A stretch of DNA of 64,000 nt from Parelaphostrongylus tenuis (Eukaryota; Nematoda; Chromadorea; Rhabditida; Metastrongylidae): contig JAHQIW010001356.1 of NCBI GenBank assembly GCA_019055375.1, positions 159,064 to 223,063 on the forward strand. The letters run 5' to 3'. A program made the position numbers and the translations under genes. The notes beneath the pieces were generated by a model. That model was not told the DNA's origin. It searched no databases and saw nothing but the letters and a program-made list of their open reading frames with translations. How positions within the stretch are numbered: the stretch's first letter is position 1; the number at the start of each line of letters is the position of its first letter. Shown in pieces: positions 12,276 to 22,039 of this stretch.

Positions 12276-12452
12276 TATCAACCTCGTGCTAATCAGTCAA
12301 GATAAATCTTTACGACTTACATATACTAAGTATCAATGTCGAAGATTATAGGAAGTCGTCCAACTGGATTTCCACGGTGCTGTGCTAATTTTTCTTCAGT
12401 GCAATAACAACTTAACAAACTGAGTTTCGTAATTTATTTCTATGCTACTAGC

Positions 12453-12569
12453 ATGAAGAGGATGCAGGTGGCAGCCATAGAAATTAGAAGGACAAATGAA
12501 ACTGATCGAAGGGTGAAACTTCTGTTTTCTGAACACTTGAGTAACATTGTCGTAATGGAGGCCATTTAG
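12453..12569 (+). CDS. Conserved-length 38-codon small ORF, copy B (weak)
   Basis: Same frame as 3,661-3,777 and 60,254-60,370. It opens just after a CTACTAG acceptor-like site and ends ATGGAGGCCATTTAG. It has no domain. Retained length in three copies is the only support. Confidence 0.25.
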   Translation: MKRMQVAAIEIRRTNETDRRVKLLFSEHLSNIVVMEAI

Positions 12570-13251
12570 CATTGAAGTAGGTGGTTTGAACAAGTGGACG
12601 CGTGAGTTTGGTGCGATAATCAATCTGACGATCACTAGTCGACTTTGACGCCCTCAACTCCTAAACGACGACACTCCTAGCATAGAACTAAGATTCTCTT
12701 GAAAATAAGCAGTACAAAATCGATTGAGGTTTGCCATTACGTGATTTATGAAAGTAGTCTCTACAATCACCAAGGCCTATTATGTGATCGAAAAGGCGGA
12801 CAAGTGCTTCCAATGATTAACCAAAGCTATTACATTATTCTGTTCTGAAATGCCATCATAACACCTTTTGCGCATGCAACGAGTTCAATAAAAAAGTAAT
12901 TAGTGTTACGGGGTCCGTGATGTCAGTCGCATTACGCCTAGCTGGAACGTTAAAAACAATTCCATACTTCCTGTCACGTGCTGAAGTTGGCTAATTCACA
13001 TTCGATTTCTTGAAGATGGTTCAGCAAAGCCTCGCGATCCGGTGCGTGATAGCGAGCGCTAACTATCCTGAAACTACACTGAGTGTGTTCACACCGTCGC
13101 TTAAAGAGCTGCTAAGTAAGCAATTCTTCCTGTCAACATGTATCCAATATCTGTTAGCGTGACTGGGTTCATCGCCGATTTGTGCTTACTAAGTGACGAA
13201 CCATTGCTGACAAATCGATTTTCTGCATCACCGATGGAGTGCTAGCAGAAC

Positions 13252-13326
13252 AGGAGCCTCGGTAGCGCATCTGGTCAGTTTCTCCGGAAGGGAGTAGAGT
13301 GCGAGTTCAAGTCCCCTATGGGATCA
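13252..13326 (+). repeat. tRNA-derived (SINE-like) sequence, copy B
   Basis: A-box-like GGTAGCGCATCTGG and B-box-like GAGTTCAAGTCC sit in tRNA order and spacing. The flanking stems do not close into a full cloverleaf. Same unit at 2,904-2,983 (inverse) and 61,368-61,440. Confidence 0.6.
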
Positions 13327-14274
13327 AAAGTTGCATTACCACTCTATCTTTGCGGATATATAATTATGACATCATAGCACCGCTTAAAGAGCCGATAAAT
13401 AAGGAATTCTCGTTGATTCATGGATCCAATTCCGAAACTACCATGTCACTTTTCACACGGTTATGCCCGTAAATCGAATTTCTTGCCTTTTACAATAAGA
13501 TTTTTAATAAATATTACATTTTGTGCAGATTTCGTTGACGGTGTCGTTTCGTTCTCAGTTTGGCATGGAAGTAGTACGACTCATCGTAATTTTGTGCTTT
13601 GAATTCAATCTCCTCTTGAAAGTTTTCCGCGTTTTCACTTGACGTCCACTTTTACGTGCAGTAATTTTTGACGACACCTCTAATGTTCATCATGTGCTCA
13701 CTGGTCAGTTGATTACACAGGAATTCACTGCATTATTGCTAAGTTCGGAATTTTGCAAAAGCTGTCATCAACTGATAACATGTTTGGTTTCTATGCTGTG
13801 CCTTTGTAAAATTGAAAAAGTTAGTTTGTGTAAATTCCAATAATTTAACGATATAAGTAGAGCTTTGAGCTACCAGGAAATGATGGAAGTTATAACCATG
13901 AGCGATACATTGGCGAATAGCACCATGTTTGTTTATTCACGTGTTCAGAACGTAGAACAGAATGGAAATTTATGATGTGGACTTGACAAAAAAAAACACA
14001 GTTTTAAAGTAGCGTACAAAAGGGCGCTGCTTTTACAGATCTAGGATCGTGGAACTCGATGATTTAACAGATAGCTAATAAAGCCTGATACTACGTCGGC
14101 TTTGTTGAACTGAAGAATTGCCTCATAATTTCCTCATCGCATGACACTTAAGTCGTTACGAATGTGTTGAGACTCTAGTGGAATTATAAAGGAACGTTCA
14201 AAAAGATTCATTACCCAACATTTTATCATTATCCGACATTGCTTGACTAATCACATATCCCTACAAACTTTCAG
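13327..14274. other. Non-coding part of arm B
   Basis: Shared with arm A and copy C. It contains a polypurine run and a few short frames whose stops differ between copies. No gene supported; it may hold 5' exons of the gene that follows, but I could not place one in phase. Confidence 0.45.
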
Positions 14275-15719
14275 ACCGATAGTCTTCCTAATGATGACGC
14301 TCAAATTAAAAGAAAGCAAACGCCGAGCATCAAGGAAGAAGTAAAGAGTGAGCACATTGAAAAAATAATTTAGATTCATCAATGTAACTCCAAGTCGCAT
14401 CCTTATATTTGGATGCCCTGTATCAAAGTTGAGGCTAGCGATACCTGACCTAGTTCTTCTGTTTTTTTTTTTGACAGTATTTGATCAGATTTCTGAATAG
14501 ATAACAGCTAATGCGCTAGTGTGCCTTTCTGGTTCAGTAATTCTTCATTAGTAACTAAGGGCAGAGCAGAGTCTCCTCTGTTTATAAACTGCTTACGTTC
14601 ATCATTTCGATTGCAAAAAACATCTGGCACTGTGAACTTTATATTGGTTATTAGGAAAATCGTAAATCAATTAGCCTATTTATTGCTCGCACTTGCTAGA
14701 AACTATGTAGCTGCTTTATGTATTAGCTGTTCTTGCTTGCCTTCTTTCTATCTAGACGCTCTCATCATAATCAAGTGAACGATAGGTAACGCCGGAAAAA
14801 TTAACACTTGTCTCATTCCTATTATTGAACGTTCAAGAGGGCAATACGGCTTCAAAGAGTTAAGTCTTGTTGGAAATTACCTCTTTTCAGAAGTCTACTG
14901 CTTATAGTCTACATTTCGTAACACTTAGCAGTTGAACAAAGCTGAAATAAAACGGCACCAAAATAAGGATAAAATGTTGTTTATTTGAAACTACACAATT
15001 ACAGAAGATGACAAGCGTGACTCCGACGAAACATCGAGTGAAACGCGAAAAGCTGATCTGGCAATATTACAAGAAGTAGAGAAAAATAGTGCGTGAATTA
15101 TGGAACTCATATCTTCTGTCGCATAATAATCTGTGATATTTTTTAGGGGACGGAAATACCACGTATGAGAACTTCGGGCCAGAAGACGTCGTTGGAGATG
15201 GAATGAAAAGTTCAAAGAGGGTAGGAGAGCAGAAAACACAATGTACTGACAAAACGATAATGATGGAGCCGAAAAAAAGCGGTGATATAAGTGTGGAAGC
15301 CACACAGTCTGCATTTAAGCCACTCTCAAAGACTCAAAGTATGAGAGTTGATAAGTCAAGGAAGGCATCAAAAAGGATATCCCATAATGCTACCAAAGCG
15401 GATAGAATTGTATTGAATAAGATTGATGAAGTTTCTGAGAAAGCCACACAGCGTTGCCAGTCATCATCTGAATTCGAGTCACTCTCAAAAACTCAAAGTG
15501 CAGTAAACAATGAGTAAAGAAGGCAGCGGGACGCAAATACCAACGTGCTATCGAAACAGCTAAAACTGAGCGAAAAGGGATGACGATGTCGATCCGGAAA
15601 CCGCGCAGTTCCATCAACCATTTCTTGAAATCACATCAGTATCGAAAGCTCAAAGTGATATTTTAACTGAAGTTGATGATTACTGTAATTCATCGGTATT
15701 CCAGACATCAGTGTTCTAA
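14275..15719 (+). CDS. Unidentified spliced gene, 3' portion, copy B
   Basis: Exons are 14,275-14,347, 15,005-15,088, 15,147-15,497 and 15,571-15,719. All junctions are in phase (1, 1, 1) with consensus donors and nematode-like acceptors. The 657 nt give 218 residues and a TAA. Residues of note are an I-K-E-E SUMO-type motif at about 19-22, a charged KRDSDETSSETRKAD stretch in exon 2, two FE/FK-SLSKTQ-like repeats in exon 3, and an acidic DDDVD stretch opening exon 4. An AATAAA lies at 15,815-15,820. Compared with copies A and C, most differences change amino acids, so strong present-day constraint is not shown even though the frame is intact. I do not recognise the family; a nuclear, disordered regulatory protein is one possibility. 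Confidence 0.62.
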
Positions 15720-16011
15720 CTTTCCGTTATAATATTCATAGTTACGTTGGATTTCGCCCTTGCGTTAAACGACATTATAGCTGTTCTATCCGCTGTGACT
15801 GCATTCTGTCTGTGAATAAAAATTTTTTTAAACATGTCGTACACACAGATATTAGTTTTCAGACGACTACTAGAATGTTTAAAAAATCATATGGAAGGGC
15901 TGCCATTGATGAAATTCAATGTTTCCAGCTCTGTGATTATTTCCTAGAAAGACTATTTCTCTGTAGTGCGACAAGGAATGTAGTACTGATTCACATAAGC
16001 GAGCATGTCTT
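15720..16011. other. 3' flank of the repeat gene
   Basis: Contains the AATAAA at 15,815 and a short frame continuing to 16,021 that is not conserved in length between copies. Probably 3' UTR and downstream repeat DNA. Confidence 0.5.
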
Positions 16012-18150
16012 TTTTGCCTAATCTACAAGGCAAGCAAGGCACAATGGGATGCCACTTTGAGGCCTTCTAAAATGGATCCAAAAACCTGTTCATTACCGTC
16101 TTCCTGCTAAAGTTGGAAAAGTATCTAATGAGTGAATTGCGCATCCATTCAACCTATCGTCGTTCTAAGGCGAAACCGTCAGATCACCAGAATACAGAGC
16201 CAGTGTATTATTGATGTGCTATATAAATGTATTCAATAAATACTACTGTCTGAGGCCTCTCATCTGCTTGTCGAAGAAGAGTAATATATCACTGAACCTA
16301 AGCAGAGATCAAAAGATTCTTGGCCTTAGGGATTGGCTGAGCATAATTATTTCCATGTGGTTTTCCGATGTTCGAAAAGAGGTTCTGGCTTGATGAGAGG
16401 TCCTATGAATATTTATGAACACAAATTCCCTACATAGACTATTTAACCATTCAAAATGTTGATTGTGCAATGTGTAATCGGACGCTGCCACAGTTACCCA
16501 CTGAACACAGTTGTTGCCAAAGCTGCTTTCTTCCAATCATTCTTTTTATTGATTAACTCATTCTTTCATTTGATTGCTTCTATATCTTCTCTTAAAGACA
16601 GTGACAATGCTGGTAATATGATAACATGTTTTGAGCCGTTTATGAGGTCTGGTATGGCACTCAGAAAGTACCAGAGAAAAGCTTGTTTCATCTTTTCAGA
16701 ATCCTCAGTAGTATGGTGACTTTTGGTTCACCCGATCTCTTGCTGTGGTATATATTGCTAGTTATAAAGACTTCTTCAAGTCTTTATATATAAAGGAGTC
16801 CTATAAGTAAGGATGTATTTCCTGTAAGTGGTCGGCTAAGCCGAAAGGCGCCATACAATTGAAGAGTTTGAAAGGGCGAAACACACGCCTGTTTAGCATT
16901 TTGTAAGTGTCATACCAAATCTCATAAAAGGCTCAAAACATGCTACCTTATTACCTATTATTTGTTGTTTACTCCTAATCCTAATAACACATCTCGATTC
17001 TCACCAAAATGTAAAGTTTCCGAGCCTGGATTTTCTTTACTGATCACCTTCTACCCTTTTAATCGAAGGCGTTGCGTGGGTATTATGCACGCGATTCCAT
17101 GAAGTGGCTTTCTGAAAACACGAAGGTTGAAAATGCTTCAAACGCTATTCAAACATTTCTTCCCACACTCTGAGAAAGAAAACGGCAGTGCGAAAGGATT
17201 TAGTTCGCCACGCCGAAACACTTCACTAGATATCAAAACAATGAAAAGTCACGCTATAGTTGTTAACTTCCGATTAGATAGATTGGTCGCTGCGGATGGC
17301 GTCGAGTCGAAATTAGTCGCAACAATCATGTTTCGTCATAAGATTTGCTACTAAAGCAATAAATCCCAAATTTAATAACCAGAACTAAGTTAAGCTGTAT
17401 AACCCATTGAGGACCACCGTTGATAAGCACACGACGTCACGCCATCAATTGCGCGCTGTCGCAGGCAAGATGCATTTGAGTGTCCAAGCATGCATGTCTG
17501 ACTATCAGCGCCTGCTTTCCCATGGAACGCGACGCCACTGCAGTAGCTGAGCGAGGTATGACGTCTTTCAGCTATGAGTTTAGAGAGGGAGCTTTGTGAA
17601 GCAATATGTGAACGCGATGATCTCATCGCATGCGGAATACAATTCTACTTTGAGTGCTACAGTTCTGTGAAAAGCCTTTCCCAAAAACGAATGCATTTTT
17701 GGATTCCCCGATGTTTTTAAGCTTTCGATCATTGAAGATGCAGCAGAGAGCCCTTGTCTAGCCAAAAATATCATCTCCAACGTGGCTTTCCGAATAAGAG
17801 AAATGCACCAAAAGATGTTTGTGACTAATTCATAGATGGGATTTTACAATGACTCTTATTGGAAACGGGATGCATCAAGTCAGTGTTGTTATCCTCCCAC
17901 ACAAGCTGATATCGACTCACCGTCACTGACGAGACGGAAGGCTTGATGAATGTTGGACGATGATCAAAAATCGTAACTGTACGTTACTCACCATGCGTGG
18001 CACATCAAAGATTTCAAACACAAAACATACTGCATCTTTGAGAGGAGAATATTTCCTTCAATTACACTACACTGAACCCATTTCGTGATCTTCCGCATAC
18101 ATATACGATATTTACTACAGTAGATTACTGGACTGTGGAGCTCTCACGTA
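16012..18150 (+). repeat. R segment, first full copy
   Basis: Repeated at 58,077-60,188 in the same orientation. Its first 220 bases also form the left window edge (1-225, inverse). Inside is an imperfect inverted pair (16,626-16,665 with 16,905-16,942, sharing a TGAGCC...TTATGAGGT-type core). A GC-rich stretch at 17,440-17,560 also occurs at 40,165-40,285. A SINE-like piece at 17,830-17,960 resembles 33,190-33,300. Frames at 16,309-16,536 (minus) and 17,127-17,354 (plus) persist in the second copy but match nothing I know. No gene called. Confidence 0.8.
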
Positions 18151-19094
18151 AGTCAAAAAACACCTGAGAGATGCATCAAATTCGCATAGTAGCCGACAAA
18201 TCTCTGGAAATTATGTTGCCAGATTTCCAAAGTCGTTTTCCAAAGTGGTCAGAGTTAAGACTGATGAAAATGTCAATGCTGTGCCTCACTATCCAATCGG
18301 GAGTGCCGATAACCTGGAATCCTGTCTCAATTTCTGCTGTCCGCGATCTCTTATTCCTTGATTGTTTGGGAATGCTGGTAACCTGAAGTCGATAGAAGTT
18401 CAATCTAAGATTTCAGCGTTTACCAAACGCTGTCATCAAGTCTTCATTTTCAGCGTTCAGCGATGGAGAAAGGCAACTATGACAACTTTAGGCCACCTAC
18501 ATGACCAAAGCAGAGTGATTGACAATTATGGAATTCTTTTCCTATTTATAAAATTTAGCTTCAATTTAGTCAGACTGATTAGTTTAATTGTCCAAGTTTC
18601 CGTGAAAACAATAGACTATCATATAATAGTGTTCACTGTGAAGTTAATACCTGGCGCTCTATTGCCGTTGAACATTACCGTCTGGTCAATTTTCACGAGA
18701 TTCTGGAGTATAATCTTCCGCTTAACCAGATGATTAATTGAATCACAAATGTGGCAGTCAAGCAAAATTAGTGTTGCTCAAAACCATTTCCCATCGATTA
18801 AGGTCCCTTCATTGTGGTTTGTTAGGACTTTCAACCAAATAGAGCATAGAGCAAAAGTAGAGAGAAGACAAGAATACAATCCATTTCAAAGAGCAGACTC
18901 TTCTCAATACAGAGAGCAGTAGATATTTCTGCTTGAAAGGCTGCTTCATCGCAGTTATGTAGTGTGATGAGGTGCAGATTTGGGATCATGGATGACGAGC
19001 GGAGATCTTGTTAATCGTTGAGAACGTGCTGTATGATATGCTCTGACAACTTACTGCTTGAATTTTCCAAATTCAGAGCACTCGTAAAGTTTAG
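18151..19094. other. Unique DNA before the Penelope element
   Basis: A 123-codon frame at 18,362-18,733 is hydrophobic in its second half but has no motif, start context or splice support. 18,960-19,094 matches 32,815-32,950, so the element's upstream sequence was also mobilised elsewhere. Nothing else seen. Confidence 0.4.
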
Positions 19095-19612
19095 ACTAAT
19101 ATTATGTATTCATGCTTTCTAAAATTCATAAAACTATTGTTATGGGTCTCCCGACAATGAGACGAGTTGTATTACTCGTTCAACATTCCTTTTTTAAGAG
19201 TGTAGTGCCAATTACTTTGATGTATGCTCGCATTCCGATACAAATGATGGATAGCCGCAATTTTACATTATCCGCAGTCAGGGACGTCGGCGGGCGCATC
19301 ATTTTTGATGTTTGAGACTTGTTCACATTTAGTTTCGCGTGCAACCATTACCAATTTGTAGGTGACACTTCAGCTCAACATACTCTTTTATTATGTTCGG
19401 CTTCCCCGACCACAAAAAAGCTACAGAGGACATGAGGTCGATATATCGTACCTTTTGTTTGGAGTGTTTTCTTCATGACGAGATATGTTGAAATTTGAGC
19501 GTCGCCTTATGAAACACACGAAACAAAAGGTATGATATATTGACGATACCAGCCAAGGGAAATGGAGTGTAAAACGGTATTTGCTCAATGATAACTTGAC
19601 CGCTGAAAATGA
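19095..19612 (+). repeat. Left pLTR of a Penelope-like element
   Basis: About 520 bases that recur directly at 21,378-21,893 on the other side of the reverse transcriptase remnant. The two repeats share long identical runs (for example ATGAGACGAGTTGTATTACT). Each ends with a strong hairpin: about 30 bases around CCTTTTGTTTGGAGTG at 19,450 are complemented near 19,530. Long direct terminal repeats are typical of Penelope-like elements. Confidence 0.85.
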
Positions 19613-20149
19613 AGGATTCCAAGGGAAGTAATCGCTCTTTCCATCGAGAAACCTTTGTACAAGTTTGTTCGTGAACTCCATTCTTTCACATATAAACTTT
19701 GCCAATAAACCACATATGACGTCCAAACATCGAGATAACTTTTTAGTCGTGAAATGTGATCTTCTACTCGCTCTTACAACGCTCTATGACAACCTTTCAA
19801 AAAACCAATTACAACATCAAAATAACCGAGACATAGGCTATCTAAAGAATGAAACTTTCGTGAAGAGCCATAACGAAGCCCCAGCCGAGCGAATGAATAA
19901 AATTGTGTGTGAAACACAATTTTATTTTCGCTGCTGCTATGTAACAAAAGTCTATTTGTAAAACTGAATAAATCATCTAAATCACAGAGACTCAACCTTC
20001 CGAATAATTGCCAAATGTTTGAGAGAAAACTTTGCTGCAGCGAGAAAGGCGTTCAAACCATCGTCTACCTCAGCTGGTACACGTTGTCCCTTAGGTGTTA
20101 ATGTTGTAAGTATAAGACGGAACATGATGCTGGATATAGCTTCGGTTAA

Positions 20150-20335
20150 AAAATAACGAAAGTTATCAAACAGGATGAGGTTGCTATTTTTGCCGATTAT
20201 TTGTTCAATTTTCGAAATTGTTCTTGAAATCCCTTATCAAACGATGGACGATAGAGTGTGTTGTCTTCAAGGTGTTCTTTCGTTATCTCAACATCCAACT
20301 GATGATGAACTACAACAAACTCTCCTCCCATATCA
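20150..20335 (-). pseudogene. Penelope N-terminal fragment, inverted
   Basis: On the minus strand the frame reads DMGGEFVVVHHQLDVEIT then KEHLEDNTLYRPS. This resembles the conserved pre-RT N-terminal region of Penelope-like polymerases (a K-G-G-x-V-V type motif followed by H-L-x-D-x-x-T-Y). The RT and endonuclease of the same element are on the plus strand immediately downstream, so the 5' part of the element has been inverted. Confidence 0.6.
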
Positions 20336-20399
20336 CTAAATAATGGTATAATAGTTTTGAACTATATTAGCTTTCGTAGCTGTCGCATGCCTCTTTCTA

Positions 20400-21410
20400 A
20401 TGGAGCGCGAAAAAACCACAAATGTGTATAGCTTAAGCATTTGGCAGATCATGGTTCCTCTCAAGATAGTCACTAAACTACTCTTTCTTAGATGGTCTGG
20501 TATTTATTTCGCACAAATCAGAGGGCTCGCAGTGAGACAACGACTAGCTCCAAGCCTTGTTATAGCTTTTATGTCTAAAGTAGAGGCACCAATATTCGAT
20601 CTCCCGCTCTTACTCTACTGTAGGTATATAGATGATTATTTTGTCGTCTGCTAAACGCAAGAGGAGATGGACAAATGTTTTGAGTTGTTGAATAGCCAGT
20701 CAGAATACATTTCACATGTGAGAAACCTAAGGCAAATTGGCTTCCATTCTTGAACGTTCAAGTTAACCTCTCTAAAAACTCCTACGACACAAAGTGGTAT
20801 CGGAAACCAAGCAACAAAAACATCCTGGTTCACTACCTATCCGCCCATCCCTCCCACACAAAATGCGCACTTATAAAAAACATGTTTCGAACAGCTACTA
20901 ATGTGTGCACACGAAAAGAACACAAGGTAGAGTCCCTAAGCTTGGCACGAAAAATAGCCATCTCTAATGGCTACAACACGATAGGAGCCTCTCGGGTTAA
21001 ATTTAGAGTCGGCGCCCCTACACGGAAGGTCTAGCGAGGATAAAGTTCCATTCATCCAGCATTTTGTTTCCAAGGAAGTGAGTGCAGCCATCAAACGCTG
21101 CTTAAAAAGAGCAGGTTTGAATAATTTGGTAGCAGTAGTCGAGATACCACCAAAAACACTAAAACGCCAATTAGTCCGCAACCGGCTGTATGATCGTCTC
21201 TGCGAAACTAACGACTGCAAAGTTTGCCCAAACGGCAGAGACGGCGACTGCATGAGGTCAGCTGCAATTTACCTAATCCCTTGCGAGGCATGCGGGTATG
21301 AATATATTGGCGAAACGGGTAGACCACTCTGCATTCGCGTAAAAGAGCACCTAGCTGGGAAACGTAACTGCGACGTAACTGGACTATTATTATATATTCA
21401 TATTTTCCAA
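20400..21410 (+). pseudogene. Penelope-like element RT and GIY-YIG endonuclease (frameshifted)
   Basis: The RT fingers/palm part ends with LAVRQRLAPSLVIAFMSK and the catalytic LLYCRYIDDYFVVC (Y-x-D-D) near 20,620-20,650. A stop and a frame change follow. The next frame (20,750-21,034) holds the thumb-type motif TKWYRKPSNKNILVHYLSAH and a His-Pro-x-x-x-K region. A third frame (21,078-21,400) has an Arg/Lys linker, a Cys pair (CKVCPNGRDGDC) and the GIY-YIG endonuclease core CGYEYIGETGRPLCIRVKEH with its conserved Arg and Glu-His. Penelope elements use these to cut target DNA and prime synthesis. At least two frame breaks make it inactive. It lies between two pLTRs. Confidence 0.9.
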
Positions 21411-21893
21411 AATTCGAGAAACTATTGTAATAGGTCTCCCGACAATGAGACGAGTTGTATTACTCGTTCAACATTCCTTTTCTAGGAGTGTAGTGCCAAT
21501 TACTTTGATGTATGCTCGCATTCCGATACAAATGATGGATGTTTGCAATTTTACATTATTCGCGGTCAGGGACGTCAGCGGGCGCAACGTTTTTGACGTT
21601 TAAAACTTGTTCACATTCACTTACACTTACAACCATTATCAACTTGTAGGTGGCACTTCAGCTCAACATACTTTATTATTACATTCAGCTCCTCCATCAT
21701 AAAATAGCTTTAAAGGGTATGAAGGTCGATATATCATGCCTTTTGTTCCGAGTGTTTTCTTAATGACGAGGTATGTTGAATTTGAGCGTAGCCTTAAGAA
21801 AACACTCGAAACAAAAGGTATGATATATTAACGATACCAGGCAAGAGCAATGGAGTGTAAAACAGTGTCTGTTCGATGATAATTTCACCTGAC
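21378..21893 (+). repeat. Right pLTR of the Penelope-like element
   Basis: Direct copy of 19,095-19,612 beginning inside the endonuclease tail. It carries the same terminal hairpin (arms around CTTTTGTTCCGAGTGTTTTC and its complement at 21,795-21,825). The pair of repeats differs by scattered point changes, so insertion is not recent. Confidence 0.85.
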
Positions 21894-21965
21894 ATATAGT
21901 GTAAAATATTCGTCGGCGCCTACTCTTGGTGCATGGGACTGAGCGGCCCGAGAGGATGGCTTAAG

Positions 21966-22031
21966 ACGAGAATATACCGCCCAACTGATGAGATCGTGAA
22001 TGTCGAAACACGTGTATCGAGCTCTATAAGT
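21966..22031 (+). ncRNA. Hammerhead ribozyme-like motif near the Penelope pLTR
   Basis: The core CUGAUGA (21,985-21,991) is followed by a short stem II closed by C22,004, then GAAA (22,005-22,008). Stem III is only two base pairs (A-U, C-G) with an ACGU loop, and a GUA cleavage triplet ends at 22,016. Stem I pairs partly, including AUAU with AUAU at 21,973-21,976 and 22,025-22,028, with mismatches. A minimal stem III is the form described for hammerheads of Penelope-like elements. The position about 70 bases past the pLTR fits that family. Activity is not shown. Confidence 0.6.
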
Positions 22032-22039
22032 CAGCCTTT

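Larger units (their letters stand above)
9764..16231 (+). repeat. Arm B of the giant inverted repeat
   Basis: Inverse partner of 1-8,645. Together the arms form a near-palindrome of about 16 kb with a 1.1 kb spacer. Arm B is shorter because it lacks the block at 5,013-7,203. From 16,012 it overlaps the R segment that recurs at 58,077, and from 12,384 it equals the L segment that recurs at 60,187. Confidence 0.92.
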
